63,080 nucleotides of DNA from Methylotenera sp. (GCF_029945535.1 NZ_JAQSCU010000001.1:1-63080), one strand, 5' to 3'. Positions 7,184-16,798 are shown, numbered from the stretch's first letter. Numbers and translations are program-made. The notes: generated by a model from the sequence alone, not told the origin.

Positions 7184-7777
7184 CTAATAAGTGCGCTTTT
7201 TGGAGTTATTAGAGGCTTGCTTGCTTTTAGATTTTGTTGCTGCTGAGGCATCTGTTGCCTGTAACTTTTGCGCTTCTATCGCAGCTTCTGCAGCACCTCT
7301 ACGTTCAGCTGCCCTAGATTGTGCATCTTGAAGCTCTTCTAATGAAATAACACCGTCTTGATTCGTATCCACTTGACTAAAAAGTCTTGCGATTTGCGGT
7401 AGCTTTTCTGTAGCTTCTTGCCTATCAATGGTGCCGTCATTATCATTATCTGCGTCGAGAAAGCGCTCTTTTAAGCTCTCTTGCATAGCACGACGACGCT
7501 CTTCGATTCGGTCATGATCTTGGTCGACCGATTTGGCGTAATCATCTAATGCTTTACGAATCTTTTCGCGATTCTCAGGGCTAAAATTAAGATTGAGCGT
7601 TTGTCGCATGCCATCGCCTGCGGCTTCTTCACCAGCAACTGGCCTTTCAACACTACCTGCTGCAATGAAGTTGGTTTTTCCTGCAGCGTCCACATTAAAC
7701 GACATTCCAAAGCCCACACACATCGCGATGCATGTGTATTTAACTGTTAAAATAGGTTTTGAAGTGAGTTTAATCAA
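7184..7777 (-). CDS. Secreted EF-hand domain protein
   Basis: The product has 197 residues. An N-terminal hydrophobic stretch (residues about 10-30, ending VDAAGK) reads as a signal peptide. Two EF-hand loops are visible, DADNDNDGTIDRQE and DTNQDGVISLEE, separated by one helical linker. The C-terminus is Ala/Lys/Ser-rich and low complexity. It is likely a periplasmic calcium-binding protein, the second EF-hand protein within 3 kb, although the two are not close in sequence outside the loops. It is transcribed divergently from the response regulator at 8109. Confidence 0.82.
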   Translation of the reverse strand: MIKLTSKPILTVKYTCIAMCVGFGMSFNVDAAGKTNFIAAGSVERPVAGEEAAGDGMRQTLNLNFSPENREKIRKALDDYAKSVDQDHDRIEERRRAMQESLKERFLDADNDNDGTIDRQEATEKLPQIARLFSQVDTNQDGVISLEELQDAQSRAAERRGAAEAAIEAQKLQATDASAATKSKSKQASNNSKKRTY

Positions 7778-8108
7778 TGCTCTAACTTTATAATAAATAA
7801 GTTGAAAAACAATCTAGCTTAACTTAACCGCATCATAATGAAGTACGATTGTTAACTGATTGTTTCATTGCACATTGAAATTGTAATTAATTGTAACGAT
7901 AAAAAAGCGGTCATTTTCATCCCTAAAACTAAGTAGAGTTCGTCTGATTTAATTTAAAGCGTTATTTTAAATTGACTCAATTTAGCTTACACTTTGTAAT
8001 AGTTTAGTATTCTGGTTTTTGACAAATGAATATTAAACTTAGTTTCATCACATTTGCATCAAAAGTCAATTTCAATTAACTGAATAATAAGACGCGAGCT
8101 AAATAACT
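7778..8108 (+). promoter_or_regulatory. Promoter region of the ompR-envZ operon, with inverted repeats
   Basis: This 331-bp gap separates the divergent EF-hand and response-regulator genes. A strong sigma-70 promoter faces the regulator: TTGACT at 7972-7977, 17-bp spacer and TGTAAT at 7995-8000. An inverted repeat AATTTAAA / TTTAAATT (7951-7958 with 7966-7973) touches the -35. A second one, GTTTAGTATTC / GAATATTAAAC (8002-8012 with 8028-8038, one mismatch), lies just after the -10. These positions suit a regulator that controls its own operon, but that is inference. The remaining part shows nothing I recognise. Confidence 0.55.
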
Positions 8109-8831
8109 ATGGTTGATCAAAATAAAAAAATATTAGTCGTTGACGATGACGTGCGCTTACGTGAGTTATTGCAGCGCTACCTGACCGAGCAAGGCTTTAC
8201 AGTGAAAGTGGCTTCTGATGCTAAGGAGATGGATGTCGTTTTAGCGGCAGAACCTATTGACCTGTTAGTGCTAGATTTAATGCTTCCTGGCGAAGACGGT
8301 TTATCTATTTGCAGAAGGATACGTGGCTCTGGTACTTTGTTGCCAATTGTGATGCTGACCGCGCGAGGTGATGAAGTAGATAGAATTATCGGCTTAGAAA
8401 TGGGCGCAGATGATTACTTACCAAAACCATTTAATCCACGCGAATTGCTTGCCAGAATTAATGCGGTAATGCGTAGACACGAGCGTTTGCAACCAAGTGC
8501 ACCTGCTGCGAATACCGATAGCGTGACCATTGGTGAATTTGTATTTAATGCTTCAACACGTTCACTGAGCAAAGATGGCGCTTCTGTCACCATTACCAGT
8601 GGGGAATTTGCCTTGCTAAAAGTATTTGTGGATCATCCACGTCAGCCGCTATCTCGTGATAGATTGATGCAACTGGCACGCGGACGTGAGCTAGATGTAT
8701 TTGACCGTAGCATTGATGTGCAAGTATCCCGTTTACGCAAACTCATTGAACCTGATGCCGCACATCCACGTTATCTACAAACCATGTGGGGCTTTGGTTA
8801 TGTGTTTATTCCTGATGGTGAAGTTGACTAA
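8109..8831 (+). CDS. ompR: OmpR-type response regulator
   Basis: The 240-residue regulator has a receiver domain (residues about 7-120) with acidic pocket D12/D13, phosphoacceptor D56 in LLVLDLMLPGEDG, the conserved Thr in VMLTARGD and Lys in YLPKPF. The C-terminal winged-helix DNA-binding domain (about 140-238) ends VSRLRKLIE...LQTMWGFGYVF, typical of OmpR. It is followed after 117 bp by its cognate kinase. By homology it acts on envelope or osmotic genes such as porins. The symbol follows the closest family; the true regulon in this organism is unknown. Confidence 0.88.
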   Translation: MVDQNKKILVVDDDVRLRELLQRYLTEQGFTVKVASDAKEMDVVLAAEPIDLLVLDLMLPGEDGLSICRRIRGSGTLLPIVMLTARGDEVDRIIGLEMGADDYLPKPFNPRELLARINAVMRRHERLQPSAPAANTDSVTIGEFVFNASTRSLSKDGASVTITSGEFALLKVFVDHPRQPLSRDRLMQLARGRELDVFDRSIDVQVSRLRKLIEPDAAHPRYLQTMWGFGYVFIPDGEVD

Positions 8832-8948
8832 GGCCAAGATTGATTAGCAAAAGTAAATTAAATAGCGAGGACGATTAATTGCGTCTGAATTATTCACAAA
8901 TACTTTTGTCTTTCAAAACATGACTAAACCAATTACAGAACACTCAGT

Positions 8949-10262
8949 TTGAAATTCACTTTTCTACCTAAAACATTGCTCGCACGAGGCATGTTGCTTA
9001 TTGCCTTTTTGCTAGCCATTGGGCAAATTGCGTCATTACAAATCTTTGAGTACTTTGAACGAGAGCCGCGTGCAGAGGCCACTGCACTGCAAGCGGTTAC
9101 TGTAGTGAATTACACCCGAGCATCGCTCATCGCATCGCAAGACAACCTCCGCCTAGCCCTGCTTTCTGAACTCACAGGTAAAGAAGGTGTACGTGTTTAT
9201 TATGCCGACTTTATGGAGGATATTGAGCCCCTGCCCCCTGACCCGTTTATTAACATGGTTGCTGAAAAAATTAGAGAGCGCCTAGGCGTAGAAACGATTA
9301 TTACCGTAAATCACTATGGCGTTCAGGGACTTTGGGTGAGCTTTAATATCGGGCAAGATGATTTTTGGGTGGTTATTCCGAAACTGCATGTTGAACGCCG
9401 CTTTCCTTGGCAGTGGTTAGGTTGGGGTGCATTGATATTGTTGCTCTCACTAGCAGGTGGTTACTTTATCGCCTTGCGCATTAATCGACCTATGCACTTA
9501 TTAATGAATGCTGCGAACAGGTTGCGTAAGGGTGAGCAGCCCGAAAAACTGCCCGAAGGCAGTTTTGCTGAATTGCGTGAGGTGAATGAAACTTTTAATA
9601 AAATGGCAGATTCTTTAGCTGAGCTCGATGCAGAAAGAACCCTGATTCTGGCAGGCGTTTCACATGATATTCGTACGCCACTAGCGAGGTTGCGCTTAGC
9701 AGTGGAAATGTTACCCGACGAGGGTTGTGGCAGCCTAAAAAATGGCATGATACAAGACATTGCCGATATGGATAATATCATTCACCAGTTTTTAGATTTT
9801 GTGAAAGGTGTCGAAGGCGAACCCACACAAATGATTGACATCAACACCTTATTGCAAGCGGTGCATGATAGACAACTCCGCGCTGGGCGTGACTTAGTAG
9901 TGCAGTTAGCACCCACTTACTTTATTCCTATTAAGCCCTTAGCCATGCAACGCTTGTTGGATAATTTAGTAGGGAATGCCTATGCCTATGGCAAGGGGCA
10001 AGCACGCATAGCAGGCAAAGTCACGGCTGAACATATTGTGATAAGTGTGTTTGACAATGGTCCTGGGATTCCTGAAAGCCACTTACAAAAGCTACTACGT
10101 CCATTTGAAAGACTAGATACCGCACGCAGCAACGCAGGCGGTAGCGGCTTAGGTTTAGCGATTGCTGACCGCATTGCCAAATTACATCATGGTAAATTAG
10201 AGTTAATCAACCGACCAGAAGGTGGTTTAGAAGCTAGGTTGAGCATTCCGATTAAAAGCTAG
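8949..10262 (+). CDS. envZ: EnvZ-like sensor histidine kinase
   Basis: This is a membrane histidine kinase of 437 residues. Its two transmembrane helices lie near residues 12-32 and 155-176, with a periplasmic sensor between them. A HAMP domain (about 175-228) is followed by a dimerisation helix with the phosphorylated H239 in GVSHDIRTPLARLRLAVEM, very like EnvZ. The ATPase domain has N box DNLVGNAYAYG, DNGPGIP and GSGLGLAI. The only upstream start in frame is TTG 8949; ATG 8991 would remove 14 residues from the first helix. The TTG overlaps the stop of a tiny upstream frame (8920-8952). It partners the OmpR-type regulator. Confidence 0.87.
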   Translation: MKFTFLPKTLLARGMLLIAFLLAIGQIASLQIFEYFEREPRAEATALQAVTVVNYTRASLIASQDNLRLALLSELTGKEGVRVYYADFMEDIEPLPPDPFINMVAEKIRERLGVETIITVNHYGVQGLWVSFNIGQDDFWVVIPKLHVERRFPWQWLGWGALILLLSLAGGYFIALRINRPMHLLMNAANRLRKGEQPEKLPEGSFAELREVNETFNKMADSLAELDAERTLILAGVSHDIRTPLARLRLAVEMLPDEGCGSLKNGMIQDIADMDNIIHQFLDFVKGVEGEPTQMIDINTLLQAVHDRQLRAGRDLVVQLAPTYFIPIKPLAMQRLLDNLVGNAYAYGKGQARIAGKVTAEHIVISVFDNGPGIPESHLQKLLRPFERLDTARSNAGGSGLGLAIADRIAKLHHGKLELINRPEGGLEARLSIPIKS

Positions 10263-10279
10263 ATTTTTTAATTTTGCAA

Positions 10280-11683
10280 CTATCTACCTTTTTTACTACT
10301 TTCAGACTCAAACCAATTAAGTTTGTCGCGCAACTGCACCACTTCTCCAATAATAGTTAAGCAAGGCGCTTTAATTTCCGCCATGGTAACTTGGTCAAAC
10401 AAATCTTTCAGTGTTGCCACAACTACGCGTTGCTTTTGGGTCGTGCCTTGCTGAACCACAGCGGCAGGCATATCTGGCGATACGCCATGCGCGATGAGCT
10501 GCTCACAAATCTTTTCCATTCCAACCAAGCCCATGTAAATCACAACGGTTTGGCGTGGGCGCGACATCGCTACCCAATCTAGGTCTACAGTCCCTTCTTT
10601 TAAATGCCCTGTGATGAACAAGCAAGCTTGCGCATAATCTCGATGTGTAAGCGGGATGCCCGCATAGCTAGAAACACCATTAGCTGCAGTAATGCCAGGC
10701 ACCACTTGAAACGGCACGCCGCGTTGCATCAAGGTTTCAATTTCTTCACCACCTCGTCCAAAAATAAATGGGTCGCCGCCTTTTAAGCGCAGTACGCGTT
10801 TACCTTCTAATGCTAGTCTTGCCAATAACTCGTTAATCTCTTCTTGTGGAAGCGTATGTTGGTCGCGAGACTTACCTACGTAAATGAGCTCTGCATCACG
10901 ACGCACCAACTCCATCACCTCTGGGCTGACTAATTTATCGTACACACAGACATCACATTGCTGCATGAGACGCAAAGCCCTAAATGTGAGTAGATCTGGA
11001 TCGCCTGGACCACCACCTACTAAATAGACTTCACCGTGATGCTTAGGGTCAGCTTTATCAGACAACAGATCATCTAACGCCCTTCTTGCCGCTTCATCTT
11101 GCCCGGACAAAATACGTTCGACAATCGGCCCTTGCAACACACCTTCCCAAAAAATACGACGTTGTTGCGTGGTAGTAAACTTTGCTTTGACTTTATCTCT
11201 AAATTCACCAGCAATTTCAGCGATGCGTCCATAACTTGCAGGCAACATAGTTTCAATTTTCGTCCGAATATAGCGCGCCAATACTGGAGCATTGCCTTCA
11301 CTTGAAATGGCAATGACAATAGGCGACCTTTCAACGATGGATGCCATCGTGAAGGTACACAATGCAGGTGAGTCAACCACGTTCACAGGAATATTGAGCG
11401 CCTTTGCAGCAAGCGAAACGGCCGTATTTACAGCCTCATCATCCGTAGCAGCAATCACTAAACATGCACCTTCTAGCTGATTTGGCTCAAAGTTGGCATT
11501 GATATGAGTGATTTTCCCTGCACTCACTAAAGCACTTAACTCATGACAAAGCTCAGGCGAATAAAGCACCACAGCCGCGTTCGCTTTCAGCAGCATAGTG
11601 ACTTTACGCGCAGCCACATCGCCACCGCCGATGACCACACAGCGGCGGTTAGTAATATTAATAAAAATTGGGAGTGCTTGCAT
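10280..11683 (-). CDS. cysG: Siroheme synthase CysG
   Basis: This is the full-length three-activity enzyme of siroheme synthesis, 467 residues. The N-terminal half (about 1-215) is the NAD-dependent precorrin-2 dehydrogenase/ferrochelatase, with the nucleotide motif VVIGGGDVAARK and the ISSEGNAPVLAR loop that carries the regulatory serine in Salmonella CysG. The C-terminal half (about 218-457) is the SAM uroporphyrinogen-III C-methyltransferase, with VGGGPGDPDLLT, LRLKGGDPFIFGRGGEE and VPGITAANGVSSYAGIPLTHR. It supplies siroheme for sulfite and nitrite reductases. It is convergent with envZ and has its own upstream region. Confidence 0.96.
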   Translation of the reverse strand: MQALPIFINITNRRCVVIGGGDVAARKVTMLLKANAAVVLYSPELCHELSALVSAGKITHINANFEPNQLEGACLVIAATDDEAVNTAVSLAAKALNIPVNVVDSPALCTFTMASIVERSPIVIAISSEGNAPVLARYIRTKIETMLPASYGRIAEIAGEFRDKVKAKFTTTQQRRIFWEGVLQGPIVERILSGQDEAARRALDDLLSDKADPKHHGEVYLVGGGPGDPDLLTFRALRLMQQCDVCVYDKLVSPEVMELVRRDAELIYVGKSRDQHTLPQEEINELLARLALEGKRVLRLKGGDPFIFGRGGEEIETLMQRGVPFQVVPGITAANGVSSYAGIPLTHRDYAQACLFITGHLKEGTVDLDWVAMSRPRQTVVIYMGLVGMEKICEQLIAHGVSPDMPAAVVQQGTTQKQRVVVATLKDLFDQVTMAEIKAPCLTIIGEVVQLRDKLNWFESESSKKGR

Positions 11684-11744
11684 GCCTAGCCTTTATTGCC
11701 TTGATTAACTGAATTCGCTACTTTAATAAATTTCGATGAATCAC

Positions 11745-12332
11745 TTACTCTTTTAATACCATATCGATACATAACACCGCAGCCATAATCAGCACACGCG
11801 CCGTATCATTAGCGGCCACGCTGTTATCAATGGTCAGCATATAATTATCTGCGCTGGTAAATAGCTCTTTACCCAAACCAGCCCACTTTTTTGAAACGTT
11901 AGCGAGCTCTTTTTCGCCCTTCATAAACCTAAAATCCCAGCTAGTCCATTTGCCTTGCAATGTACAAATCACCGTGCCTTGTGCATCCAACACATCAAAC
12001 TTGCCACCAATCGAAAAAAACTTGCGGCTGAAGGTACCCGCTAATTTACCTTGCTCATCAAACACTTCTACTCTTGAATCGAATATAGAAAAACCACGCT
12101 TCACGCTTAGAATATTTTGACCTTCTGGCGTACGCACTTCTACATCAAAGGGCGTCATACGCTTGTAATCGGTAAAGCGAAAAATCTTGGTAAAAATGCC
12201 AAGATTAGGTTCACGGCACTCTATGATTTTTTGATTGGTGCTAGGGTCATAAATATCGTAATTGTTAGCGGCTTTAAACATAGCCACTTGTTCTTTAACA
12301 AAAAATAGATTGTTACGAAGCACTGCGTGCAT
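11745..12332 (-). CDS. LURP-one-related/scramblase-like protein
   Basis: The 195-residue product has the beta-barrel plus central helix pattern of the LURP-one/Tubby-like/scramblase family. Blocks include NLFFVKEQVAMFKAANNYDIYDP at the start, then repeated strands (VEVRTPEGQNILSVKRG, SRVEVFDEQGKLAGTF, FDVLDAQGTVICTLQGKW), and a hydrophobic C-terminal helix (VLIMAAVLCIDMVLKE). Phospholipid-scramblase activity is known for some eukaryotic relatives only; the bacterial function is unknown. It is divergent from miaB, and no operon partner is visible. Confidence 0.82.
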   Translation of the reverse strand: MHAVLRNNLFFVKEQVAMFKAANNYDIYDPSTNQKIIECREPNLGIFTKIFRFTDYKRMTPFDVEVRTPEGQNILSVKRGFSIFDSRVEVFDEQGKLAGTFSRKFFSIGGKFDVLDAQGTVICTLQGKWTSWDFRFMKGEKELANVSKKWAGLGKELFTSADNYMLTIDNSVAANDTARVLIMAAVLCIDMVLKE

Positions 12333-12506
12333 AGACGACCCTTGATATAATTTTAGGTGAGTTAGATAAAAACGTAATTTTAATGGATTAAGAAGTTAGC
12401 GCATACTTAAATCGTCAGCAGCACATTGATCAGGCTTTTTATAAGACCAAGGTAATTAGTACTAGGGTAGCAAAATGCGTTAAAATTATGCTTTACAAAC
12501 GCACGC

Positions 12507-12560
12507 GGCTGTTGAAAAACAGCCTTGAAAACCAATATTGAAAACCTGCCTTGAAAACCA
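12507..12560 (+). repeat. Hairpin and tandem TTGAAAA repeats at the miaB start
   Basis: A perfect 7-bp hairpin GGCTGTT-GAAA-AACAGCC (12507-12524) is followed by three further TTGAAAACC-like units at about 12-13-bp spacing. The last of these contains the TTG used as miaB start at 12551. It may affect miaB translation, or it may simply be a short slippage repeat. Confidence 0.5.
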
Positions 12561-13921
12561 CTGAAAATAAATTAGATTCGCTCACGCCCATTAGCAGTTC
12601 ACCTAAAAAAGTGTTCATTAAAACTTTTGGCTGCCAAATGAACGAGTACGACTCATCGCGCATGGCTGATATGCTTAATGCGACCGACGGCATGGTAGAA
12701 ACACTCACGCCTGAAGATGCAGATGTAATACTGCTCAATACCTGCTCAGTACGTGAAAAAGCTGAAGATAAAGTATTTAGCCATCTTGGACGATTTATCC
12801 CACTCAAAAAAGCCAATCCAAATTTAGTAATTGGCGTGGGTGGCTGTGTGGCGAGTCAAGAAGGCGATAACATCATTAAACGTGCACCTTACGTAGATGT
12901 GGTATTTGGCCCACAAACTTTGCATCGCCTGCCTGACATGATTAAAAACAGCCAATCTAGTGGTGTTTCTCAGGTAGATATTAGCTTTCCTGAAATTGAA
13001 AAGTTTGATCACTTACCGCCTCCGCGTATTGAAGGCGCCAGTGCTTTTCTCAGCATTATGGAAGGCTGCAGTAAATATTGCAGCTTCTGCGTAGTACCTT
13101 ACACGCGCGGCGAGGAAGTCTCGCGTCCGTTTGAAGCTATTTTGACTGAAGCCGCACAACTAGCTGAACAAGGCGTGAAAGAAATTACCCTGCTCGGACA
13201 AAACGTAAATGCCTATCGTGCCCAATATAATGACCTAGAAGCTGATTTAGCGATGTTGATTGAATACATTGCTGAGATTCCACAAATCGAACGCATCCGC
13301 TTCACCACTAGCCACCCTAATGAAATGAATCAGCGATTGATAGATTGTTTCGCGAACATTCCAAAGTTAGCTGTGCAGTTACATTTACCAGTGCAAGCGG
13401 GTAGCGACCGCGTACTGATGGCGATGAAGCGCAACTATACTGCACTGCAATTTAAATCCACTATACGCAAACTGCGCGTGGCAAACCCTAACCTTACATT
13501 CACTTCAGATTTTATCGTAGGCTTTCCGGGCGAATCAGAAGCTGAATTTGAAGCCACGGCAAAACTCATGCAAGACGTAGGTTTTGATTACAGTTTTAGC
13601 TTTTTATACAGCCCGCGCCCGGGTACGCCAGCCTCTTACCTTGCCGACGAAACTTCGCAAGAAGTTAAATTGGCGCGATTAACAAAACTGCAAGCCATCA
13701 ACGAAGAGTTAGGTAAAAACATCAGTACGCAAATGCTTGGCACCGTTCAACGCGTGTTGATTGAAAGTGCCTCGTGGAAAAACGCCAATGAGCTAGCAGG
13801 CAAAACCGATAACAATCGCATTGTCGACATTGTAGGAGATGAAAGCCTGATACACACATTTGTGAACGTGCGCATTACCGATGTGAGCAACCCTAAACGC
13901 TTACGCGGCGAAATTGTTTAA
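12551..13921 (+). CDS. miaB: tRNA-2-methylthio-N6-dimethylallyladenosine synthase MiaB
   Basis: MiaB is a radical-SAM methylthiotransferase that adds the 2-methylthio group to i6A37 of tRNAs. The 456-residue frame shows the N-terminal MTTase domain with three cluster cysteines ([35 protein letters not shown]). It also has the radical-SAM motif [22 protein letters not shown], and a C-terminal TRAM domain. There is no ATG or GTG before the conserved region, and an in-frame TGA lies at 12539, so the TTG at 12551 is the best start. It begins the conserved miaB-phoH-ybeY-corC cluster. Confidence 0.95.
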   Translation: MKTTENKLDSLTPISSSPKKVFIKTFGCQMNEYDSSRMADMLNATDGMVETLTPEDADVILLNTCSVREKAEDKVFSHLGRFIPLKKANPNLVIGVGGCVASQEGDNIIKRAPYVDVVFGPQTLHRLPDMIKNSQSSGVSQVDISFPEIEKFDHLPPPRIEGASAFLSIMEGCSKYCSFCVVPYTRGEEVSRPFEAILTEAAQLAEQGVKEITLLGQNVNAYRAQYNDLEADLAMLIEYIAEIPQIERIRFTTSHPNEMNQRLIDCFANIPKLAVQLHLPVQAGSDRVLMAMKRNYTALQFKSTIRKLRVANPNLTFTSDFIVGFPGESEAEFEATAKLMQDVGFDYSFSFLYSPRPGTPASYLADETSQEVKLARLTKLQAINEELGKNISTQMLGTVQRVLIESASWKNANELAGKTDNNRIVDIVGDESLIHTFVNVRITDVSNPKRLRGEIV

Positions 13922-13941
13922 TTATTGAAATTTGAGTCGTA

Positions 13942-14889
13942 ATGGAAATCAACCTAACCCCAGAAGACAACACACGTTTAGCCAATCTATGCGGCGTACT
14001 TGATGAAAATATCAAGCAAATTGAGGATGCGCTAGAAGTACAAATCGCAAGACGTGGCGCGCACATGCGCTTTACAGGCGATGTTCACAATATGCGCTTG
14101 GCTGTGCAGTTGATTGAGAGCTTTTATATTCGCGCTAAAAATCCAATTGGTCTTGATGAGATTCAGTTGGGTTTAGTCGAAATCAATAAGCTCAAGCCTG
14201 AAGATGTAGCCACTTCAAACGCGCCAACTTTAATGACGCGCCGCACTGAACTACATGGCCGCACGCCTAGACAAATCGCCTATTTGCAGCAGATTCAAGA
14301 CCATGACATCACTTTTGGCATAGGCCCTGCAGGTACAGGTAAAACCTATTTAGCCGTTGCCAGCGCAGTAGATGCGATGAGTCGTGACCGAGTAAAACGT
14401 ATTGTTCTAGTGCGCCCAGCGGTAGAAGCTGGCGAAAAATTAGGCTTTTTACCTGGCGACTTAAACCAAAAAGTTGATCCCTATTTACGCCCTTTATACG
14501 ACGCGCTATATGACTTAGCGGGCTACGACACCGTGAATAAAATGTTTGAACGTGGTGCAATTGAAGTAGCGCCTTTAGCTTACATGCGTGGGCGTACGCT
14601 CAACCAAAGCTTTATCATTTTAGATGAAGCGCAAAACACCACACCTGAGCAAATGAAGATGTTTTTAACGCGCATTGGCTTTGGCACTAAAGCCGTGATT
14701 ACTGGCGATGTGACGCAAATTGACTTACAGCGCCATCAAAAAAGCGGGTTGGTTGAAGCACAAAAAGTGTTAAAAGACATCAAAGGCATTGCCATGACGC
14801 ACTTTTTATCTGCCGATGTAGTACGCCACCCTTTGGTACAAAAAATCGTCAATGCGTATGAAGAATACGAGAAAAATAACGAGAAATAA
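13942..14889 (+). CDS. ybeZ: PhoH-family ATPase (YbeZ)
   Basis: The 315-residue protein is a PhoH/YbeZ-type P-loop NTPase. A KH-like N-terminal segment precedes the ATPase core with Walker A GPAGTGKTYLAVA, GEKLGFLPGDLNQKVDPYLRPLYDAL and Walker B FIILDEAQNTTPEQMKMFLTR. In Proteobacteria it works beside YbeY in rRNA processing and ribosome quality control, and here it lies two genes upstream of ybeY. It follows miaB by 20 bp in the same operon. Confidence 0.94.
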   Translation: MEINLTPEDNTRLANLCGVLDENIKQIEDALEVQIARRGAHMRFTGDVHNMRLAVQLIESFYIRAKNPIGLDEIQLGLVEINKLKPEDVATSNAPTLMTRRTELHGRTPRQIAYLQQIQDHDITFGIGPAGTGKTYLAVASAVDAMSRDRVKRIVLVRPAVEAGEKLGFLPGDLNQKVDPYLRPLYDALYDLAGYDTVNKMFERGAIEVAPLAYMRGRTLNQSFIILDEAQNTTPEQMKMFLTRIGFGTKAVITGDVTQIDLQRHQKSGLVEAQKVLKDIKGIAMTHFLSADVVRHPLVQKIVNAYEEYEKNNEK

Positions 14890-14945
14890 AACCTTACAAG
14901 TAGTAAGGTATAATTGATTTTCCATTTGAAGATTTAGGTTTAAAA

Positions 14946-15365
14946 ATGACGCCCAATAAATTTAGCAAACTGATGCAACGCGGACTTGGTTATGTCGAAC
15001 AAACCGTACTAATTACCATTGCATTTGCCACTATTTTTGCGGTATTTCAGGCGATTACGCATATCTGGTTGGCTGGCGCGATCACGGTAGGTGATTTGCT
15101 ATTGCTATTTTTATACCTAGAAGTCATGTCTATGCTCAACCACTACCTTGGCTCTGGTAACCTGCCTGTGCGCTATCCGCTATATATCGGCATTATTGCT
15201 TTGGCACGATTTTTGGTATTGGAAGTCGCGGAGATAGACGCTTGGCGCATGTTTGCGCTATCAGGCTCAATTTTCTTGATTGCGATTGCCATCCTCATCA
15301 TCCGCTTCGGTCATGTGCGCTATCCTTATGTAGACTGCCCGACGCAGCAATCTAATAACAATTAA
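14946..15365 (+). CDS. PsiE-family membrane protein
   Basis: The product has 139 residues with four predicted transmembrane helices (about 20-40, 45-62, 80-97 and 105-122). The segment AITVGDLLLLFLYLEVMSMLNHYLGSGNLPVRYPLYIGIIALAR belongs to the phosphate-starvation-inducible PsiE family. The family has no established biochemical function. It sits between phoH and ybeY, which are usually adjacent, and probably shares their transcript. Confidence 0.85.
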   Translation: MTPNKFSKLMQRGLGYVEQTVLITIAFATIFAVFQAITHIWLAGAITVGDLLLLFLYLEVMSMLNHYLGSGNLPVRYPLYIGIIALARFLVLEVAEIDAWRMFALSGSIFLIAIAILIIRFGHVRYPYVDCPTQQSNNN

Positions 15366-15397
15366 TCACCTAATAACTTACTGCCAACTTAAATAAT

Positions 15398-15835
15398 ATG
15401 CCCAACCTTAATTTGGCAGTTCAATACGCATCAACCTTAGCTGACTTGCCCAGTAGATCACAGTTTAGACTATGGGCTAAAGCCGCTATTCGAGTTAATA
15501 CCGAAGCAACGATAAGAATCGTCGATGAAGCTGAAGGCCGTGAGCTTAACAAAGCTTATCGTGGCAAAGATTATGCGACCAATGTGCTGACGTTTCCACT
15601 CACCGAAGAGCCGCACTTAATGGGCGACATTATCATTTGCGCGCCAGTAGTTGCCGCAGAGGCGCTAGCGCAAAACAAACCGCTTGTAGCTCATTACGCA
15701 CATTTAACAGTGCATGGCATTTTACATTTGCATGGCTATGACCATGAAGTTGAAGCGCAAGCGGAGCTGATGGAAGGTTTAGAGACTGCAATTATCACAA
15801 AATTAGGGTATGCTGATCCCTATCTCATTACATAG
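15398..15835 (+). CDS. ybeY: Endoribonuclease/rRNA maturation factor YbeY
   Basis: The product has 145 residues. The zinc-binding signature H-x3-H-x5-H is present as [11 protein letters not shown]. The family strand [19 protein letters not shown] is complete. YbeY acts in 16S rRNA 3' end maturation and 70S ribosome quality control. It is directly followed by corC, whose ribosome site overlaps the ybeY stop codon. Confidence 0.95.
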   Translation: MPNLNLAVQYASTLADLPSRSQFRLWAKAAIRVNTEATIRIVDEAEGRELNKAYRGKDYATNVLTFPLTEEPHLMGDIIICAPVVAAEALAQNKPLVAHYAHLTVHGILHLHGYDHEVEAQAELMEGLETAIITKLGYADPYLIT

Positions 15836-15845
15836 GACGCCACTA

Positions 15846-16721
15846 ATGGCTGCCGAGTCGGAAAAACCTAGCAACAAACCCACTAATCATAAGTTAAATA
15901 ACAAGCCAAGCTTGTTGGAACGCCTCAGTCACTTTTTATTACGTGAACCTGAAGACCGCGAACAACTTGTAACGCTACTACACGGCGCTTACGAAAACAG
16001 CTTGATGGATGCAGACTCTCTCGCAATGATAGAAGGTGTGCTGCAAGTCAGTGAAATGCAAGTGCGCGACATCATGATTCCGCGCTCCCAGATGGATGTC
16101 ATCGACATCACCGACCCTCCTGAGACCTTTATCCCACATGTGATTGAAACCGCGCACTCGCGCTTTCCTGTCATTGAAGATGACAAAAACGATGTAATCG
16201 GCATATTACTAGCCAAAGATTTATTACGTTATTACGCAGGTGAAGACTTTGAAGTACGCGATATGCTGCGCCCTGCTGTATTCATACCTGAATCTAAACG
16301 CTTGAATATTTTGCTCAAAGAGTTTCGCAGTAATCGTAACCATATTGCCATTGTCGTTGACGAGTATGGCGGCGTAGCAGGCATGGTGACCATTGAGGAC
16401 GTGCTTGAGCAAATCGTCGGCGATATTGAGGATGAATACGATTACGACGAAGATGAAGACAATGTCATTCAAAATGCGGATGGTCAGTATCGCGTCAAAG
16501 CACTGACAGAAATTGCAGACTTTAACGAAATTATCGGCACTGATTTAACGGATGAAGAATTTTCGACCATTGGTGGTTTGGTCGTGCATCAATTTGGAAG
16601 ATTACCAAAGCGTGACGACGAAATCACATTGAGCGGTTTGCGCTTTAGAGTATTGAAAGCTGACAGTCGCCGATTGCACACTTTGCTGGTAGAAGTGCTA
16701 ACTGACACCAATGAAGGCTGA
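15846..16721 (+). CDS. corC: CorC/HlyC-type CBS-domain transporter-associated protein
   Basis: The protein has 291 residues from ATG 15846. Two CBS domains (residues about 60-180; VRDIMIPRSQMDVI and the DEYGGVAGMVTIEDVLEQIVGDIEDEYD signature) are followed by a CorC_HlyC C-terminal domain. There are no transmembrane segments, so it is the soluble CorC type linked to magnesium/cobalt efflux. The ATG at 15846 has AGGA upstream (15834-15837). An in-frame ATG at 15810 would lie within ybeY and adds residues unlike the family. The terminator at 16742 closes the miaB-corC operon. Confidence 0.93.
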   Translation: MAAESEKPSNKPTNHKLNNKPSLLERLSHFLLREPEDREQLVTLLHGAYENSLMDADSLAMIEGVLQVSEMQVRDIMIPRSQMDVIDITDPPETFIPHVIETAHSRFPVIEDDKNDVIGILLAKDLLRYYAGEDFEVRDMLRPAVFIPESKRLNILLKEFRSNRNHIAIVVDEYGGVAGMVTIEDVLEQIVGDIEDEYDYDEDEDNVIQNADGQYRVKALTEIADFNEIIGTDLTDEEFSTIGGLVVHQFGRLPKRDDEITLSGLRFRVLKADSRRLHTLLVEVLTDTNEG

Positions 16722-16741
16722 CTTCATAGTTAAGTTGTAAT

Positions 16742-16766
16742 AAAAAAGGGCTAAAAGCCCTTTTTT
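16742..16766. terminator. Bidirectional terminator between corC and mscL
   Basis: A stem AAAAAAGGGCT / AGCCCTTTTTT with a 3-nt loop has A and T tracts on both sides. It therefore serves corC on the plus strand and mscL on the minus strand. Confidence 0.85.
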
Positions 16767-16798
16767 ATTACTCTGATGATATCCAGTAATGTCGAGTA

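Noticed and set aside
15810-15845. Longer N-terminus for corC
   Set aside because: The extra 12 codons lie within ybeY. The ATG at 15846 has a ribosome site and family-like sequence.
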